Below are positions 23,398-32,731 of a stretch of 64,000 nucleotides of DNA, piece by piece. Under the pieces are notes generated by a model. The model worked only from the letters and a program-made list of their open reading frames with translations, was not told where the DNA came from and made no database searches. Numbering within the stretch: position 1 is the first letter of the stretch; every line of letters starts with the position of its first letter. The position numbers were made by a program, and so were the translations under genes. Source of the stretch: Salinirussus salinus (GTDB lineage: Archaea; Halobacteriota; Halobacteria; Halobacteriales; Haloarculaceae); contig NZ_WOWO01000003.1 of the NCBI RefSeq assembly GCF_009831455.1, forward strand, positions 186,001-250,000, read 5' to 3'.

Positions 23398-25815
23398 ATG
23401 GACGTTGCGGAGATCCCGGCGGTCCCGGAGTGGCTCCCCGACCACCTCCGCGGGGAGGGCGTCGAGTCGCTGTACCCGCCACAGGCCGAAGCCGTCGAGG
23501 CCGGCGTCACGCGCGGCGAGAACCTCGTCGCCGCCGTCCCGACCGCCAGCGGGAAGACGCTGGTCGCCACGCTGGCGATGCTCGCGAGCGTCGAGCGCGG
23601 CGGGAAGGCCCTGTACATCGTTCCGTTGCGCGCGCTGGCCAGCGAGAAACGCGGGGAGTTCGAGGCCTTCGAGGAGTACGGGCTGGACGTGGGGGTCTCC
23701 ACCGGGAACTACGAGTCCGAGGGCGGGTGGCTGGCGGGGAAGGACATCATCGTCGCCACCAGCGAGAAGGTCGACTCGCTGGTGCGCAACGACGCCCCCT
23801 GGCTGGACGACCTCTCCTGTGTGGTGTCCGACGAGGTCCACCTCGTCGACGACGGCGAGCGCGGACCCACGCTGGAAGTCACGCTCGCCAAACTCCGCCA
23901 GATCAACCCCGGCCTGCAGACGGTGGCGCTCTCGGCGACCATCGGCAACGCCGACGAACTCGCCACCTGGCTCGATGCCTCGCTCGTGGATTCGGACTGG
24001 CGTCCCATCGAACTCAAAAAGGGAGTGCACTACGGCGACGCGCTCCACCTTGAGGACGGCAGCCAGAAGCGGGTCGCAGTGCGGAACAGCGAGGACCAGA
24101 CCGCGGGGGTCGTCCGCGACACGCTCGGGGAGGACGGCTCCTCGCTGGTGTTCGTCAACTCCCGGAACAACGCCGAGGCGGCGGCCAGGCGGCTGGCATC
24201 GACGACAGCGGACTTCCTCGACAGCGAGGAACGGGAGCGGCTGGCGGAGGTCGCCAGCGATATCCGCGAGGTCAGCGACACCGATACCAGCGACGACCTG
24301 GCCGACGCCGTCGAGTCCGGCGCGGCTTTTCACCACGCCGGGCTCGCAAGAACCCACCGCTCACTGGTCGAGGAGGCCTTCCGGGACCGGCTGGTCAAGG
24401 TGGTCTGTGCCACGCCGACGCTGGCCGCGGGCGTCAACACCCCCTCGCGGCGCGTCGTCGTCCGGGACTGGCGCCGCTACGACGGTACCGCCGGCGGGAT
24501 GAAGCCCCTGTCGGTGCTGGAGGTCCACCAGATGATGGGGCGGGCCGGCCGCCCCGGGCGCGATCCGTACGGCGAGGCCGTCCTCACGGCCAAGAGCCAC
24601 GACGAACTCGACGAGCTGTTCGAGCGCTACGTCTGGGCCGACCCCGAGCCCGTCGAGTCGAAGCTGGCCGCCGAGCCCGCCCTCCGGACCCACATCCTCG
24701 CGACCGTCGCCTCCGGCTTCGCCCGGTCGCGGGAGGGGCTGCTCGACTTCCTCGAGGGGACGCTCTACGCGACCCAGACCGCCGAGCGCGGCCGGCTCGC
24801 GGAGGTCGTCGACCGCGTCCTGACCTACCTGGAGCGGAACGGCTTCCTCGACCGCGAGGGCGGCGAACTGAGTGCGACCGACCTCGGCCACACCGTCTCG
24901 CGGCTCTACCTCGACCCGATGAGTGCCGCGGAGATCCTCGACGGGCTGCGCGCGGCCGGCCGCGAGTCCGGCGCCGGTGCCGGTGCCGCGACGGAGACGG
25001 ACGGGGAGCCGACAGCCGAGGGCGCCTTCCAGTCTGCGAGTGACCTCCGGGACGGGACGGCCGGCGGCGCCGAGCCGACGGCCGGGGCGGGCGCCGGCGA
25101 CGCCGGTGTCGACCCGGAGGAAGTCTCGGCGCTTGGACTGTACCACCTCGTCGCGCGCACGCCCGACATGTACGAACTCTACCTGCGGTCGGGCGACGAG
25201 GAGGAGTACAGCGTGCTCGCCGCCGAGCGAGAGGAGGAGCTGCTGGGCCGGCCGCCCTCGGAGTTCGCCGCGGAGTTCGAGGACTGGCTGTCGGCGCTGA
25301 AGACCGCCCGGCTGCTGGAGGACTGGGCGGGCGAGGTCGACGAGGACACCATCACCGAGCGCTACGACGTGGGGCCCGGCGACATCCGCGGGAAAGTCGA
25401 GACCGCGGAGTGGCTGCTCGGGGCCGCCGAGTCGCTGGCGGGTTCGGAGGGGCTCGAGGTCGTGCCGGCCATCCGCGAGGCCCGGACCCGGGTCGAGCAC
25501 GGCGTCCGGGCGGAGCTGGTCGACCTCGCGGGCGTGCGCGGCGTCGGCCGCAAGCGTGCCCGCCGGCTGTTCGACGCGGGCATCGAGAGCCGAGCCGACC
25601 TCCGGGACGCCGAGAAGGCGACCGTCCTGGCGGCGCTCCGTGGCCGCCGGCGGACCGCCGAGACCGTCCTGGAGAACGCCGGCCACCGCGACCCATCGAT
25701 GGACGGTGTAGAGCCTGACGGGAGCGTTTCCCTCGAGGGTATCGAGACGGGCGACGGGAGCGGACGCGACGCGAACGAGACGGGCGAGGACCAGTCGAGC
25801 CTGGGTGACTTCTGA
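23398..25815 (+). CDS. hel308: Hel308-type ATP-dependent DNA helicase
   Basis: Superfamily 2 (Ski2-like) 3'-to-5' helicase that acts on stalled replication forks. 805 residues. Walker A is Pro-Thr-Ala-Ser-Gly-Lys-Thr (48-54), the DEVH box begins at residue 145, motif III is Leu-Ser-Ala-Thr-Ile (about 180), motif V/VI include [10 protein letters not shown] and [10 protein letters not shown]. The C-terminal helix-hairpin-helix region reads [13 protein letters not shown]. A Gly/Ala/Glu-rich linker (about 519-573) interrupts the ratchet region and makes the protein longer than the usual 700-720 residues. It is coupled to cgi121 by TGATG overlap. Confidence 0.95.
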   Translation: MDVAEIPAVPEWLPDHLRGEGVESLYPPQAEAVEAGVTRGENLVAAVPTASGKTLVATLAMLASVERGGKALYIVPLRALASEKRGEFEAFEEYGLDVGVSTGNYESEGGWLAGKDIIVATSEKVDSLVRNDAPWLDDLSCVVSDEVHLVDDGERGPTLEVTLAKLRQINPGLQTVALSATIGNADELATWLDASLVDSDWRPIELKKGVHYGDALHLEDGSQKRVAVRNSEDQTAGVVRDTLGEDGSSLVFVNSRNNAEAAARRLASTTADFLDSEERERLAEVASDIREVSDTDTSDDLADAVESGAAFHHAGLARTHRSLVEEAFRDRLVKVVCATPTLAAGVNTPSRRVVVRDWRRYDGTAGGMKPLSVLEVHQMMGRAGRPGRDPYGEAVLTAKSHDELDELFERYVWADPEPVESKLAAEPALRTHILATVASGFARSREGLLDFLEGTLYATQTAERGRLAEVVDRVLTYLERNGFLDREGGELSATDLGHTVSRLYLDPMSAAEILDGLRAAGRESGAGAGAATETDGEPTAEGAFQSASDLRDGTAGGAEPTAGAGAGDAGVDPEEVSALGLYHLVARTPDMYELYLRSGDEEEYSVLAAEREEELLGRPPSEFAAEFEDWLSALKTARLLEDWAGEVDEDTITERYDVGPGDIRGKVETAEWLLGAAESLAGSEGLEVVPAIREARTRVEHGVRAELVDLAGVRGVGRKRARRLFDAGIESRADLRDAEKATVLAALRGRRRTAETVLENAGHRDPSMDGVEPDGSVSLEGIETGDGSGRDANETGEDQSSLGDF

Positions 25816-26303
25816 TGGAGGTCGTCGAGGGGGAGGCGACGGTCGCGGACGTCGACGCCTTCGTCGAGGAGCTCGCGGCGGTCGGCGAGGAGCACGGGTC
25901 GACGGTCCAGGCCTTCGACGCCCGCTACGTCGTCGGGCGCGAACACATCGAGCGGGCGGTCGCGCTCGCCGGGCGGGCCCGCGACCGCGGCGAGGCCGTC
26001 GCCGACGACCCCGCCGTCGAGATACTCCTGTACGCTGCCGGCCGCCGTCAGATCACCGACGCCCTGGAGATGGGCGTCTCGGAAGGGGAGTGTCCCGTGG
26101 TCGCGGTCGCCGTCGGCGGTGACGAGGAGAGCGCGGCCGCCGCGCTCCGGGAGTGGCTGGCGCCCGCGGAGACGCTCGGGACGTACGACCCCGGTCGCGT
26201 CCGGGACTTCTTCGGCGTGAGCGAGGACGAACTGGCCGCCACCGAGGGCGACCTCGCCGACGTCGTCCTGGAGCGAGTGGCGCTGCTGGTCGTGAACAGA
26301 TGA
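25815..26303 (+). CDS. cgi121: KEOPS complex subunit Cgi121
   Basis: 162-residue homologue of Cgi121, the tRNA-binding subunit of KEOPS, which installs N6-threonylcarbamoyl adenosine at position 37 of ANN-decoding tRNAs. Supporting features are the internal His-Ile-Glu-Arg-Ala-Val segment (about 44-49), the Glu-Ile-Leu-Leu-Tyr-Ala-Ala-Gly-Arg-Arg-Gln-Ile block (about 69-80) and the Cys-Pro-Val-Val-Ala-Val-Ala-Val strand. The start overlaps the hel308 stop by one base. Linkage to a Hel308 helicase gene is common in archaea; a functional tie is not established by this sequence. Confidence 0.88.
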   Translation: MEVVEGEATVADVDAFVEELAAVGEEHGSTVQAFDARYVVGREHIERAVALAGRARDRGEAVADDPAVEILLYAAGRRQITDALEMGVSEGECPVVAVAVGGDEESAAAALREWLAPAETLGTYDPGRVRDFFGVSEDELAATEGDLADVVLERVALLVVNR

Positions 26304-26319
26304 GAGGGGTGCGCGACTG

Positions 26320-27624
26320 ATGCCGGCGCTGACCGACCCCGTCGACATCGGAGGCGTCACGGTGCCGAACAGGCTCTACCGCGCGCCGCTGCTTGAGTGT
26401 GCGGGCAACGGTCCCGGCGCGGTCGACCAGCTGATTCGGGAACTGGAGCCGACCGCCGCCTCGGGCGTCGGCCTGATATTCCAGGGGGCAAGCATCGTCA
26501 CGCCGGAGGGTGGCTGTGCCGCGCCGAACATGACCCGCGTGCACGACCCCGAGTTCGTCGCGCGCTGCGAGCGGCTGACCGACCGGATACACGACCACGG
26601 CAGCCGGATCTTCATCCAGCTCGGCCACGGCGGGATCCGGAGCCTGGGGCTGTGGCACGCCGAGCACGACGCCGGCCCGCAGCCGGCGGTTTCGCGCCCG
26701 CCCTGGCAGCTCCGGCTGGCGGACCGGACAGGATTGGTCGACCTCAAGCCGGACGTGCTCTCGACGCGGGAGGTCGAGGAACTCGCGGAGGCCTTCGGCC
26801 GGGCGGCGGGTTACGCCGCCGACGCCGGCTACGACGGGGTCCACCTCTCGGGGGCGAACATGGGGATCGTCCAGCAGTTCCTCTCCCCACATTATAATCG
26901 CCGCGAGGACCGCTTTGGCGACGGCGTCGAGTTCCTCCTCGCAGTGCGGGACGCGGTCCGCTCGCAGGCGGGGCCGGTCCCGCTGGTGACCAAAGTACCG
27001 GCCGAGACCCGCGCGCCGCCGTTCGTCGGGCGGTCACTGTCCCGCCGGGACGGGCGGCGCATCGCCCGCCGGCTCGCCGATGCGGGTTTCGACGCGGTCG
27101 TTCCGGTGGAGGTGTCGGTCTACTGGGACACGAGCGTCGTCCGCGGGCGGTATCCGTCGCAGGCGTGGGCCGCCGAGGGGCTGCAGGACGACTACGCGGC
27201 GGCCTTCGGCGGCCGGCTGCGCGCGCGGACGGTGCAGGCGCTCACCTGGCTGGACGCACACCGGAACCCGCCGGAGCCGGGATGGAACGCCCGCTTCTGC
27301 CGGGAAGTCCGCGAGGCGGTGGACGTGCCCGTGCTCTGTGAGGGTGGACTCCGCGGTCGAGGGCAGTGTGAGTCCCTGCTCGGCGAGGCCTGCGAACTGA
27401 CCGGGATGGGTCGACCCTTCTACGCGGAGCCGCGGCTGGGGGCACGACTGCTCGGTGGTGGGGGTCGGGAGGGCGACGGCGGGGAGCAGCGGGCGCTGTG
27501 TGAGAGTTGCAACAACTGCACAGTTCCGCAGGTGACCGGCGAGCCCGGCCGGTGTCGGACGGCTGCGGTCGTCCGCGAGCGTGGTCGGCTCGAACGCGAC
27601 GGTGCCTACGAAGGAAAGGATTAG
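26320..27624 (+). CDS. Old-yellow-enzyme-like NADH:flavin oxidoreductase with Cys cluster
   Basis: 434-residue TIM-barrel flavoenzyme. The flavin-binding barrel carries Gln-Leu-Gly-His-Gly-Gly (about 103-108) and, in the usual place for the active site, Ser-Gly-Ala-Asn rather than the typical His-x-x-Asn/His (about 177-180). A C-terminal Cys-Glu-Ser-Cys-Asn-Asn-Cys followed after eleven residues by Cys (about 392-411) resembles the 4Fe-4S site of 2,4-dienoyl-CoA reductase-type enzymes. No second NAD(P)-binding domain follows, so it is truncated relative to those. Substrate unknown. It converges on phaJ with 4 nt overlap. Confidence 0.83.
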   Translation: MPALTDPVDIGGVTVPNRLYRAPLLECAGNGPGAVDQLIRELEPTAASGVGLIFQGASIVTPEGGCAAPNMTRVHDPEFVARCERLTDRIHDHGSRIFIQLGHGGIRSLGLWHAEHDAGPQPAVSRPPWQLRLADRTGLVDLKPDVLSTREVEELAEAFGRAAGYAADAGYDGVHLSGANMGIVQQFLSPHYNRREDRFGDGVEFLLAVRDAVRSQAGPVPLVTKVPAETRAPPFVGRSLSRRDGRRIARRLADAGFDAVVPVEVSVYWDTSVVRGRYPSQAWAAEGLQDDYAAAFGGRLRARTVQALTWLDAHRNPPEPGWNARFCREVREAVDVPVLCEGGLRGRGQCESLLGEACELTGMGRPFYAEPRLGARLLGGGGREGDGGEQRALCESCNNCTVPQVTGEPGRCRTAAVVRERGRLERDGAYEGKD

Positions 27625-28238
27625 GCGTCGTCGACCATGATGACGGCCTCGCCGTCGATGGCGATTTCGTCACCGTTCGTGACGCGGGTAGTGAGCCGGA
27701 ACTGGTCGTTGCCCAGGTCCTCGACGATCTCGCACTCGGCGGTGACGCGGTCGCCGATCCGGACGGGGCTGTGGAACTCCAGGTCCTGGGAGAGGTAGAT
27801 CACCAGTCCGGGCACGCGCGCGAGCGCGGCGCTGATGAGGCCGCCGACCAGGGTGCCGTGGGCGATCCGGCCCCGGAACCGGGTCTCCTCGGCGAACTCG
27901 TCGTCGAGGTGGAGCGGGTTCGTGTCGCCGCTGGCAGCGGCGAAGCTGGCGACGTCCGCCTCGGAGATCGTCTTCGTGAACTCGAAGCGGTCGCCGACGG
28001 CGAGGTCGTTGGCATCCTCCGCTGCCAGACTCACGTCCCAGCTGTCGAGGTCTTCGGCGGCCTCGACCGACTCCGTCGACGCCCCGGCGTCGTCGTCTTC
28101 CTCGTCCTCGTCGCCGGACGGCTCGACGCCGAAGGCCGCAAAGGCCGCCCGGTTCGCGGCGATGACGCTGTCGAACACGTACGAGGACGTCTCCGTCCAC
28201 GTGTCCAGCAGCGTGGCGCCGGTCTGTTTAGAACTCAT
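27621..28238 (-). CDS. phaJ: MaoC-type (R)-specific enoyl-CoA hydratase, PhaJ-like
   Basis: 205-residue hotdog protein. The hydratase motif Ala-Ala-Ser-Gly-Asp-Thr-Asn-Pro-Leu-His-Leu (about 104-114) carries the catalytic Asp and His, and Phe-Arg-Gly-Arg-Ile-Ala-His-Gly follows. It would hydrate trans-2-enoyl-CoA to (R)-3-hydroxyacyl-CoA, the PHA synthase substrate. Residues 1-75 are an extra N-terminal part ending in an acidic Glu/Asp-rich stretch (about 43-57). TTAAATT near 28266-28272, on this strand AATTTAA, lies 28-34 nt before the ATG, so it is probably leaderless. It diverges from phaR. Confidence 0.9.
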   Translation of the reverse strand: MSSKQTGATLLDTWTETSSYVFDSVIAANRAAFAAFGVEPSGDEDEEDDDAGASTESVEAAEDLDSWDVSLAAEDANDLAVGDRFEFTKTISEADVASFAAASGDTNPLHLDDEFAEETRFRGRIAHGTLVGGLISAALARVPGLVIYLSQDLEFHSPVRIGDRVTAECEIVEDLGNDQFRLTTRVTNGDEIAIDGEAVIMVDDA

Positions 28239-28477
28239 CGCCAACACCCTTGTCGGCACCCCGTCTTAAATTGTGCGGGTCGTTATCAGACATGAACCGC
28301 GATACGGCTCCGTTCTCCGGGGATTCTGGCGGGTCAACTGGCCACCGGCCGGCGAGAGTCAGCTGCTCCATCGGTACTCTGTCCGGCCGTACGCGCTCAA
28401 GCCACTTGACGGTATTGGATGGTTTCTGATGGTATGCAAAGTAAAGCTTATCTGTCAACGGCCCGTCTCTCAGCCCG
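28239..28477. promoter_or_regulatory. Divergent promoter region of phaJ and the phaRPEC genes
   Basis: 239-bp gap with promoters at each end. At the right end a TATA-like AAAGCTTATC (28443-28452) lies 26-35 nt before phaR. Just upstream are three direct repeats at exact 10-bp spacing: GACGGT (28408-28413), GATGGT (28418-28423) and GATGGT (28428-28433). The spacing of one helical turn suggests a protein contacting one DNA face. At the left end is the phaJ TATA element. Confidence 0.6.
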
Positions 28478-28774
28478 ATGACCGAGGATAGCGACGGGCC
28501 GGTGTGGCCGCCGACGATGTTCGAGATGTTTCAGGAGACCGGAGAGCAGGCTGTCGAGCAACAGCAGGAGCTGTTCAAGCGGATGTTCGCGGGGATGTCG
28601 GGCGGGGTCGACATGAACGACCTCGGCGCGATGACCAACACCGCGACGTTCAAAACGCGGGTCCAGAGCGGCGGCCGCATCAGCATCCCCGACGCCGAGC
28701 GCGAGGCGCTGGACATCGAAGAGGGCGATATCGTCCAGACCGTCGTGATCCCAGTCAAACGCAACAGGGAGTAA
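28478..28774 (+). CDS. phaR: PHA granule regulator PhaR, AbrB-like
   Basis: 98-residue protein with a C-terminal AbrB/SpoVT swapped-hairpin domain (about 55-95): Lys-Thr-Arg-Val-Gln-Ser-Gly-Gly-Arg-Ile-Ser-Ile-Pro then Glu-Arg-Glu-Ala-Leu-Asp-Ile-Glu-Glu-Gly-Asp. The N-terminal half has a Pro-Thr-Met-Phe-Glu-Met-Phe-Gln helix resembling phasin-like granule-binding segments. In Haloferax mediterranei the corresponding protein binds granules and controls phasin expression; that is family knowledge. Here it starts the phaR-phaP-phaE-phaC block and its stop is one base before the phaP start. Confidence 0.9.
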   Translation: MTEDSDGPVWPPTMFEMFQETGEQAVEQQQELFKRMFAGMSGGVDMNDLGAMTNTATFKTRVQSGGRISIPDAEREALDIEEGDIVQTVVIPVKRNRE

Positions 28775-28775
28775 C

Positions 28776-29324
28776 ATGAACTACACGAACCCAGTGACGA
28801 CGACGTTCGAACTGCAGCGCAAGACGATCGAAAGCAGCCACCGCGCCCTCGAGCGCGGTGTCGAGACCCAGCGGCGGCTCGCCGAAGCCGTCGTCGACGG
28901 CATGGAGACCACGGAGACCGCCCAGCGCCGGACGGTCGAACTCTCGCGGCAGGCCGCCCACAACACCCTCGACGCGGTGGAGGCCGGCCTCCCCGGCATG
29001 GAAGAGGCCGTCGCGGAGCTCCGCGGGACTGTCGACGAGGGCTACGACCTGCTGCTGGAGAACCACGCCGAGGCCTTCGACAGCGCCGTCTCGGAGTACG
29101 AGAACGGCCTCGACGCCACCGACGAGTACGTCGACGGGGCCCTCGACGCGCTCGACGAGCAGGTCTCGGTCCTGGTGGAGGCCCACGAGGAACTCGAGGC
29201 CCAGTCCGTCGAGGCCGCCGACCGGTTCGGCACGCAGGTCGAGAAGCTCCAGGACGACGTCGAGGAGATGCAGGAACAGCTCCGCGAGATGCAGAGCCAG
29301 GCCACGGCAGCCGCCGAGGCCTGA
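28776..29324 (+). CDS. phaP: PHA granule-associated phasin PhaP
   Basis: 182-residue, almost entirely helical and acidic protein, as expected for a phasin coating polyhydroxyalkanoate granules. It has long heptad-like stretches of Leu/Val/Ala with Glu/Asp, ending in a coiled coil (about 130-178) with Val-Glu-Lys-Leu-Gln-Asp-Asp-Val-Glu-Glu-Met-Gln. The ATG follows the phaR stop by one base, so the two are translated together. Identification rests on the helical composition plus position next to phaR and phaEC; the sequence has no catalytic motif. Confidence 0.87.
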   Translation: MNYTNPVTTTFELQRKTIESSHRALERGVETQRRLAEAVVDGMETTETAQRRTVELSRQAAHNTLDAVEAGLPGMEEAVAELRGTVDEGYDLLLENHAEAFDSAVSEYENGLDATDEYVDGALDALDEQVSVLVEAHEELEAQSVEAADRFGTQVEKLQDDVEEMQEQLREMQSQATAAAEA

Positions 29325-29361
29325 GATAGCGTTTTCCCACACCCGGACATATTATCAGACC

Positions 29362-29892
29362 ATGAACGACCAACAGGAGCAGTGGACCGAGATGATGGAG
29401 CAGATGAACGACGCGGTCGCGGAGTCGATCGAGCAGAACATGGCCGCCCAGGCCGACTTCGTGGAGTCGTGGGCCGAGGCCGTCGAGGGGTCGGTGCCCG
29501 ACGAGGACGTCGTGGCCGACGGCATCGAGGGGTACAACCGCGCCTACGAGGTGTGGATGGACGCCGCCGAGCGGATGGCCGACCGGAGCGCCGCCATCGC
29601 CGAGGGCGAGGACGTCGCCCCGGAGGAGTTCCGGGACATCTGGCTGCAGTCGGCCAACGAGGCGTTCAAGGAAGTGCTCTCGACTGAGGCCTTCGCCGCG
29701 GCCAACGGCCAGCTCGTCGAGTCGATGATGGAGATGCGCGGGGACGTCGACGAGGCGACCCAGGACGCGCTGGCCCAGGCGGGGCTGGCCACCCGCGACG
29801 ACGTCGAGGAGGTCGGCGAGCGGCTGGTCGAGCTCGAGCGGCGCCAGCACGCCGTCGAGAAGAAACTCGACCGGATCCTCGAGGAGCTGTAG
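29362..29892 (+). CDS. phaE: PHA synthase class III subunit PhaE
   Basis: 176-residue helical protein that forms the synthase with PhaC in haloarchaea. It is rich in Glu, Met and Ala and carries the segment Val-Trp-Met-Asp-Ala-Ala-Glu-Arg-Met followed by Phe-Arg-Asp-Ile-Trp-Leu near residues 60-95, features of haloarchaeal PhaE. The C-terminus (about 140-176) is a coiled coil typical for the subunit interface. ATATTATC lies 8-15 nt before the ATG, too near for a standard TATA box, so it is likely read from the upstream phaR promoter or from one not located. It ends 2 bp before phaC. Confidence 0.9.
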   Translation: MNDQQEQWTEMMEQMNDAVAESIEQNMAAQADFVESWAEAVEGSVPDEDVVADGIEGYNRAYEVWMDAAERMADRSAAIAEGEDVAPEEFRDIWLQSANEAFKEVLSTEAFAAANGQLVESMMEMRGDVDEATQDALAQAGLATRDDVEEVGERLVELERRQHAVEKKLDRILEEL

Positions 29893-29894
29893 CC

Positions 29895-31346
29895 ATGGCG
29901 TACAACCTGTTCAGCGCGGCGCTGGACGCACAGACCGAAGCCCTCGAGGCGGCCGGCGACGCCGTCGAGCGGAGTCAGCTGCTGCCGAAACGGCTCTCGG
30001 AGATCGCGACCATCGAGGTCGGCACGACCCCCTCCGAGGTGGTCTACGAGGAGAACAAGCTCGAACTGCTGCACTACGAGCCCCAGACCGACGAGCAACA
30101 CGGGGTTCCGATCCTCATCACCTACGCGCTGATCAACAAGCCGTTCATTCTGGACTTGCAGCCAGACCGAAGCGTCGTCCGCCGGCTGCTCGAGGCCGGC
30201 CACGACGTCTATCTCGTCGACTGGAACGAACCCTCCCGGCTCGACCAGCACCTCACCCTCTCGGATTACATCAACCGCTACATCGACAACTGTGTCGACG
30301 TCGTCCGCGAGCGCTCGGGCCAGGACAGCATCAACATCCTCGGCTACTGCATGGGCGGGACGATGATGGCGATCTACACCACGCTGTACCCCGAGAAGGT
30401 CAGGAATCTCGGGCTGATGGCCGCCGGCCTCTGCTTCGACGAGACCGGGGGGGTGCTGGAAGACTGGGGCAGTGCCAACTACTACGACCCCAGCGATGTC
30501 ACCGACGCGCTGGGGAACGTCCCGGCGGAGATGCTCGACGACGGCTTCGCGGTCATGGACCCCGTCGACAACTACGTCACGAAGTACGTCGGCTTCTACG
30601 ACAACATGGACAACGACGACTTCGCGGCGAACTTCGCCCGGATGGAGCGGTGGCTGGGCGAGGGGATCGACGTCGCCGGCGAGGCCTACGTCGAGTTCCT
30701 CGAGAAGATCTACCAGAACAACGAACTGTACAACGGCGAGATGGAACTCGATGGGGAGCACGTCGACCTCTCGAAGATCGACATGCCCGTCCTCCTGCTG
30801 ATGGGCGAGTACGACCACCTCATCCCCTCCGAGTCCTCGAAGCCGTTTCTGGACGTGATCCCCAGCACGGACACCACCACCATCGAGTACCCCACGGGCC
30901 ACATCGGCCTCTCGGTCTCCTCGGCCTCCCACGAGGAGGTCTGGCCGCAGGCCGCCCAGTGGTTCATCGACCGCATGCCCCCCGAAGAGGTCGCCGAGGT
31001 CGACACCGACATGGTCGAGACCGACCTCGGGACCGAGGGCGAGGAGCATGCCGAGGGCGAGAGCGACACCGGAGCCGATGTCGAGGATGACGACGGCGTC
31101 GACATCGAGGTCGAGAGCCCGGAGGACGCCGGAAGCGACGAAACTGACGAGGGAGGGGTCGACGAGGACGGTATCGGGGCTGCCGATGTCGAGGTCGTCA
31201 ACGGGATCGGCCCGACCTTCGCGGGGCGGCTCCGCGAGGCGGGCGTCGAGACGGTCGGCGACCTCGCCGACTACGACGCCGCCGAACTCGCGGAACTCGC
31301 CGAGACCACCGAGTCCCGCGCGGCCGACTGGCTCGAACAGGTCTGA
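29895..31346 (+). CDS. phaC: Class III PHA synthase PhaC with C-terminal helix-hairpin-helix extension
   Basis: Polymerises (R)-3-hydroxyacyl-CoA into polyhydroxyalkanoate on the granule. 483 residues. The alpha/beta-hydrolase core (about 60-360) has the synthase box Gly-Tyr-Cys-Met-Gly-Gly with catalytic Cys152, then Asp307 (Gly-Glu-Tyr-Asp-His) and His336 (Thr-Gly-His-Ile-Gly-Leu). After it comes an acidic linker (about 365-430) and a small domain (431-483) with [12 protein letters not shown], the helix-hairpin-helix motif of Rad51-N/DUF4332-like domains. Haloarchaeal PhaC is commonly about 460-490 long with a tail after the core. Confidence 0.94.
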   Translation: MAYNLFSAALDAQTEALEAAGDAVERSQLLPKRLSEIATIEVGTTPSEVVYEENKLELLHYEPQTDEQHGVPILITYALINKPFILDLQPDRSVVRRLLEAGHDVYLVDWNEPSRLDQHLTLSDYINRYIDNCVDVVRERSGQDSINILGYCMGGTMMAIYTTLYPEKVRNLGLMAAGLCFDETGGVLEDWGSANYYDPSDVTDALGNVPAEMLDDGFAVMDPVDNYVTKYVGFYDNMDNDDFAANFARMERWLGEGIDVAGEAYVEFLEKIYQNNELYNGEMELDGEHVDLSKIDMPVLLLMGEYDHLIPSESSKPFLDVIPSTDTTTIEYPTGHIGLSVSSASHEEVWPQAAQWFIDRMPPEEVAEVDTDMVETDLGTEGEEHAEGESDTGADVEDDDGVDIEVESPEDAGSDETDEGGVDEDGIGAADVEVVNGIGPTFAGRLREAGVETVGDLADYDAAELAELAETTESRAADWLEQV

Positions 31347-31358
31347 CTGCCTGCGGCT

Positions 31359-32657
31359 TCAGTCGTCGTCCGCGTTCGCGGCCGGCGCCGTCCGCCCGTC
31401 CCCTCCGAGCCACGGGAGCCCCTCGAGTTCGTTCCCGACGTACTTGCCCCCGAAGGAATCGTCCGCGAGCTCGCCGTAGGCGTCGTGCTGAACGATACTC
31501 TTCATCACCTCGCTGGCCCCGCCGAGGTAGCGCCCGACACGGACGTCGCGCTGGAGACGCTCGAGGGGGTACTTGTCGGTGGTCGCGACCCCGCCGACGA
31601 CCTGCATACAGGTGTCGGCGATTTCGTGGGCGAGGTCGTTGCCGTACCACTTGGCCATCGCGCTCTCCATCCGCCCCGCACCGAGTCCCTCGCGGTCCAG
31701 CACCCGTGCGGCGCGGGTGTTGAGCAGGTAGGCCGCGTCCAGGCGGGTCGCCATGTCGGCGACCTCGTGGTTGACCGCCTGGAGCCGCGAGAGCGGTCGG
31801 TCGTCGACCTCCCGCTCCATGGTGTAGTTGGCCGCGACCTCGAGGGCTCGCTGGCTGGCACCCAGACAGTAGCGGGCGACGGTGAGGTGTTCGAGGTTGA
31901 GTTCTGCGGTGATGTACGGCCACGCCGCCCCCTCCTCGCCGACGAGGTTGGCGCCGGGGACGTGGACGTTGTCGAAGCGCATCCAGGCGGCGCCGGTCCC
32001 CCGGAAGCCGTGCCAGTCGGACTGGTCCTCCAGCAGGTCGACCCCCGCGCTGTCGGCGTCGACGACGAACAGCGAGACCCCCTCGCGGTCGCCGTCCGCG
32101 CCGCTGGTGCGGACGGGGACGAAGTAGAAGTCGCCGTAGGCCGCGAAGTCGATGAACCGCTTCTCGCCGTTTATCACCCACTCGTCGCCCGCCTTCTCGG
32201 CGGTCGTCTCCAGGTTCGCGAGGTCGGTCCCGCTGCCGGGTTCGGTGTAGGCCTGTGAGACCACCAGTTCGCCGTCGAGCATCGGTTCGAGGTACTGCTC
32301 GTGGAGGTGGTCGTTCCCGTGGTCGTACAGCGTCCGCCCGATGTGCTGGGTGAGCGAGGTCTGGCAGGCGTGGACGATGGTGCCACAGTAGCCCACCGCT
32401 TGCTCGGTCAGCACCGTCTCGACGACGCCCTTCCCGCCGCCCCCGTGGTCGGCGGGGACCGCGACGCCGTTGAAATCCCGCTCGCCCATCCGGGAGACGT
32501 ACTCCGCCCAGTCCGCGCGCGACTCCTCGTTGTCGTCGAGCGCCTGGAAGTGCTCCCGTCCCAGCCCGTCGGTGAAGACCTCCGTCTGCAGCGTCTCGAC
32601 GCAGTCCTCGAGGTAGGTCCGTTCCTCGGCCGTCAGTGACGTGTCGGCGCCGATCAT
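31359..32657 (-). CDS. Acyl-CoA dehydrogenase family protein
   Basis: 432-residue flavoprotein of the acyl-CoA dehydrogenase fold. Visible signatures are the FAD/substrate strand Tyr-Thr-Glu-Pro-Gly-Ser-Gly-Thr-Asp-Leu-Ala (about 140-150), Trp-Val-Ile-Asn-Gly-Glu-Lys (about 163-169), and the C-terminal helices with Asp-Ala-Ala-Tyr-Leu-Leu-Asn-Thr-Arg and Gln-Val-Val-Gly-Gly-Val-Ala-Thr. Near the usual catalytic base the segment Tyr-Leu-Gly-Gly-Ala-Ser-Glu-Val-Met-Lys contains Glu. It would oxidise an acyl-CoA to the enoyl-CoA, feeding beta-oxidation or the neighbouring PHA hydratase; that link is inferred. Convergent with phaC. Confidence 0.9.
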   Translation of the reverse strand: MIGADTSLTAEERTYLEDCVETLQTEVFTDGLGREHFQALDDNEESRADWAEYVSRMGERDFNGVAVPADHGGGGKGVVETVLTEQAVGYCGTIVHACQTSLTQHIGRTLYDHGNDHLHEQYLEPMLDGELVVSQAYTEPGSGTDLANLETTAEKAGDEWVINGEKRFIDFAAYGDFYFVPVRTSGADGDREGVSLFVVDADSAGVDLLEDQSDWHGFRGTGAAWMRFDNVHVPGANLVGEEGAAWPYITAELNLEHLTVARYCLGASQRALEVAANYTMEREVDDRPLSRLQAVNHEVADMATRLDAAYLLNTRAARVLDREGLGAGRMESAMAKWYGNDLAHEIADTCMQVVGGVATTDKYPLERLQRDVRVGRYLGGASEVMKSIVQHDAYGELADDSFGGKYVGNELEGLPWLGGDGRTAPAANADDD

Positions 32658-32731
32658 GCCTGTGACCACGTGACAGGGGCACATAAACCCGCGCTCGGTG
32701 GGGTTTTTGCCGGCGGCCCCGACCCCCGCGT

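Noticed and set aside
29346-29355. ATATTATC as the phaE promoter TATA box
   Set aside because: It lies only 8-15 nt before the start codon; archaeal TATA elements lie about 25 nt before transcription start.
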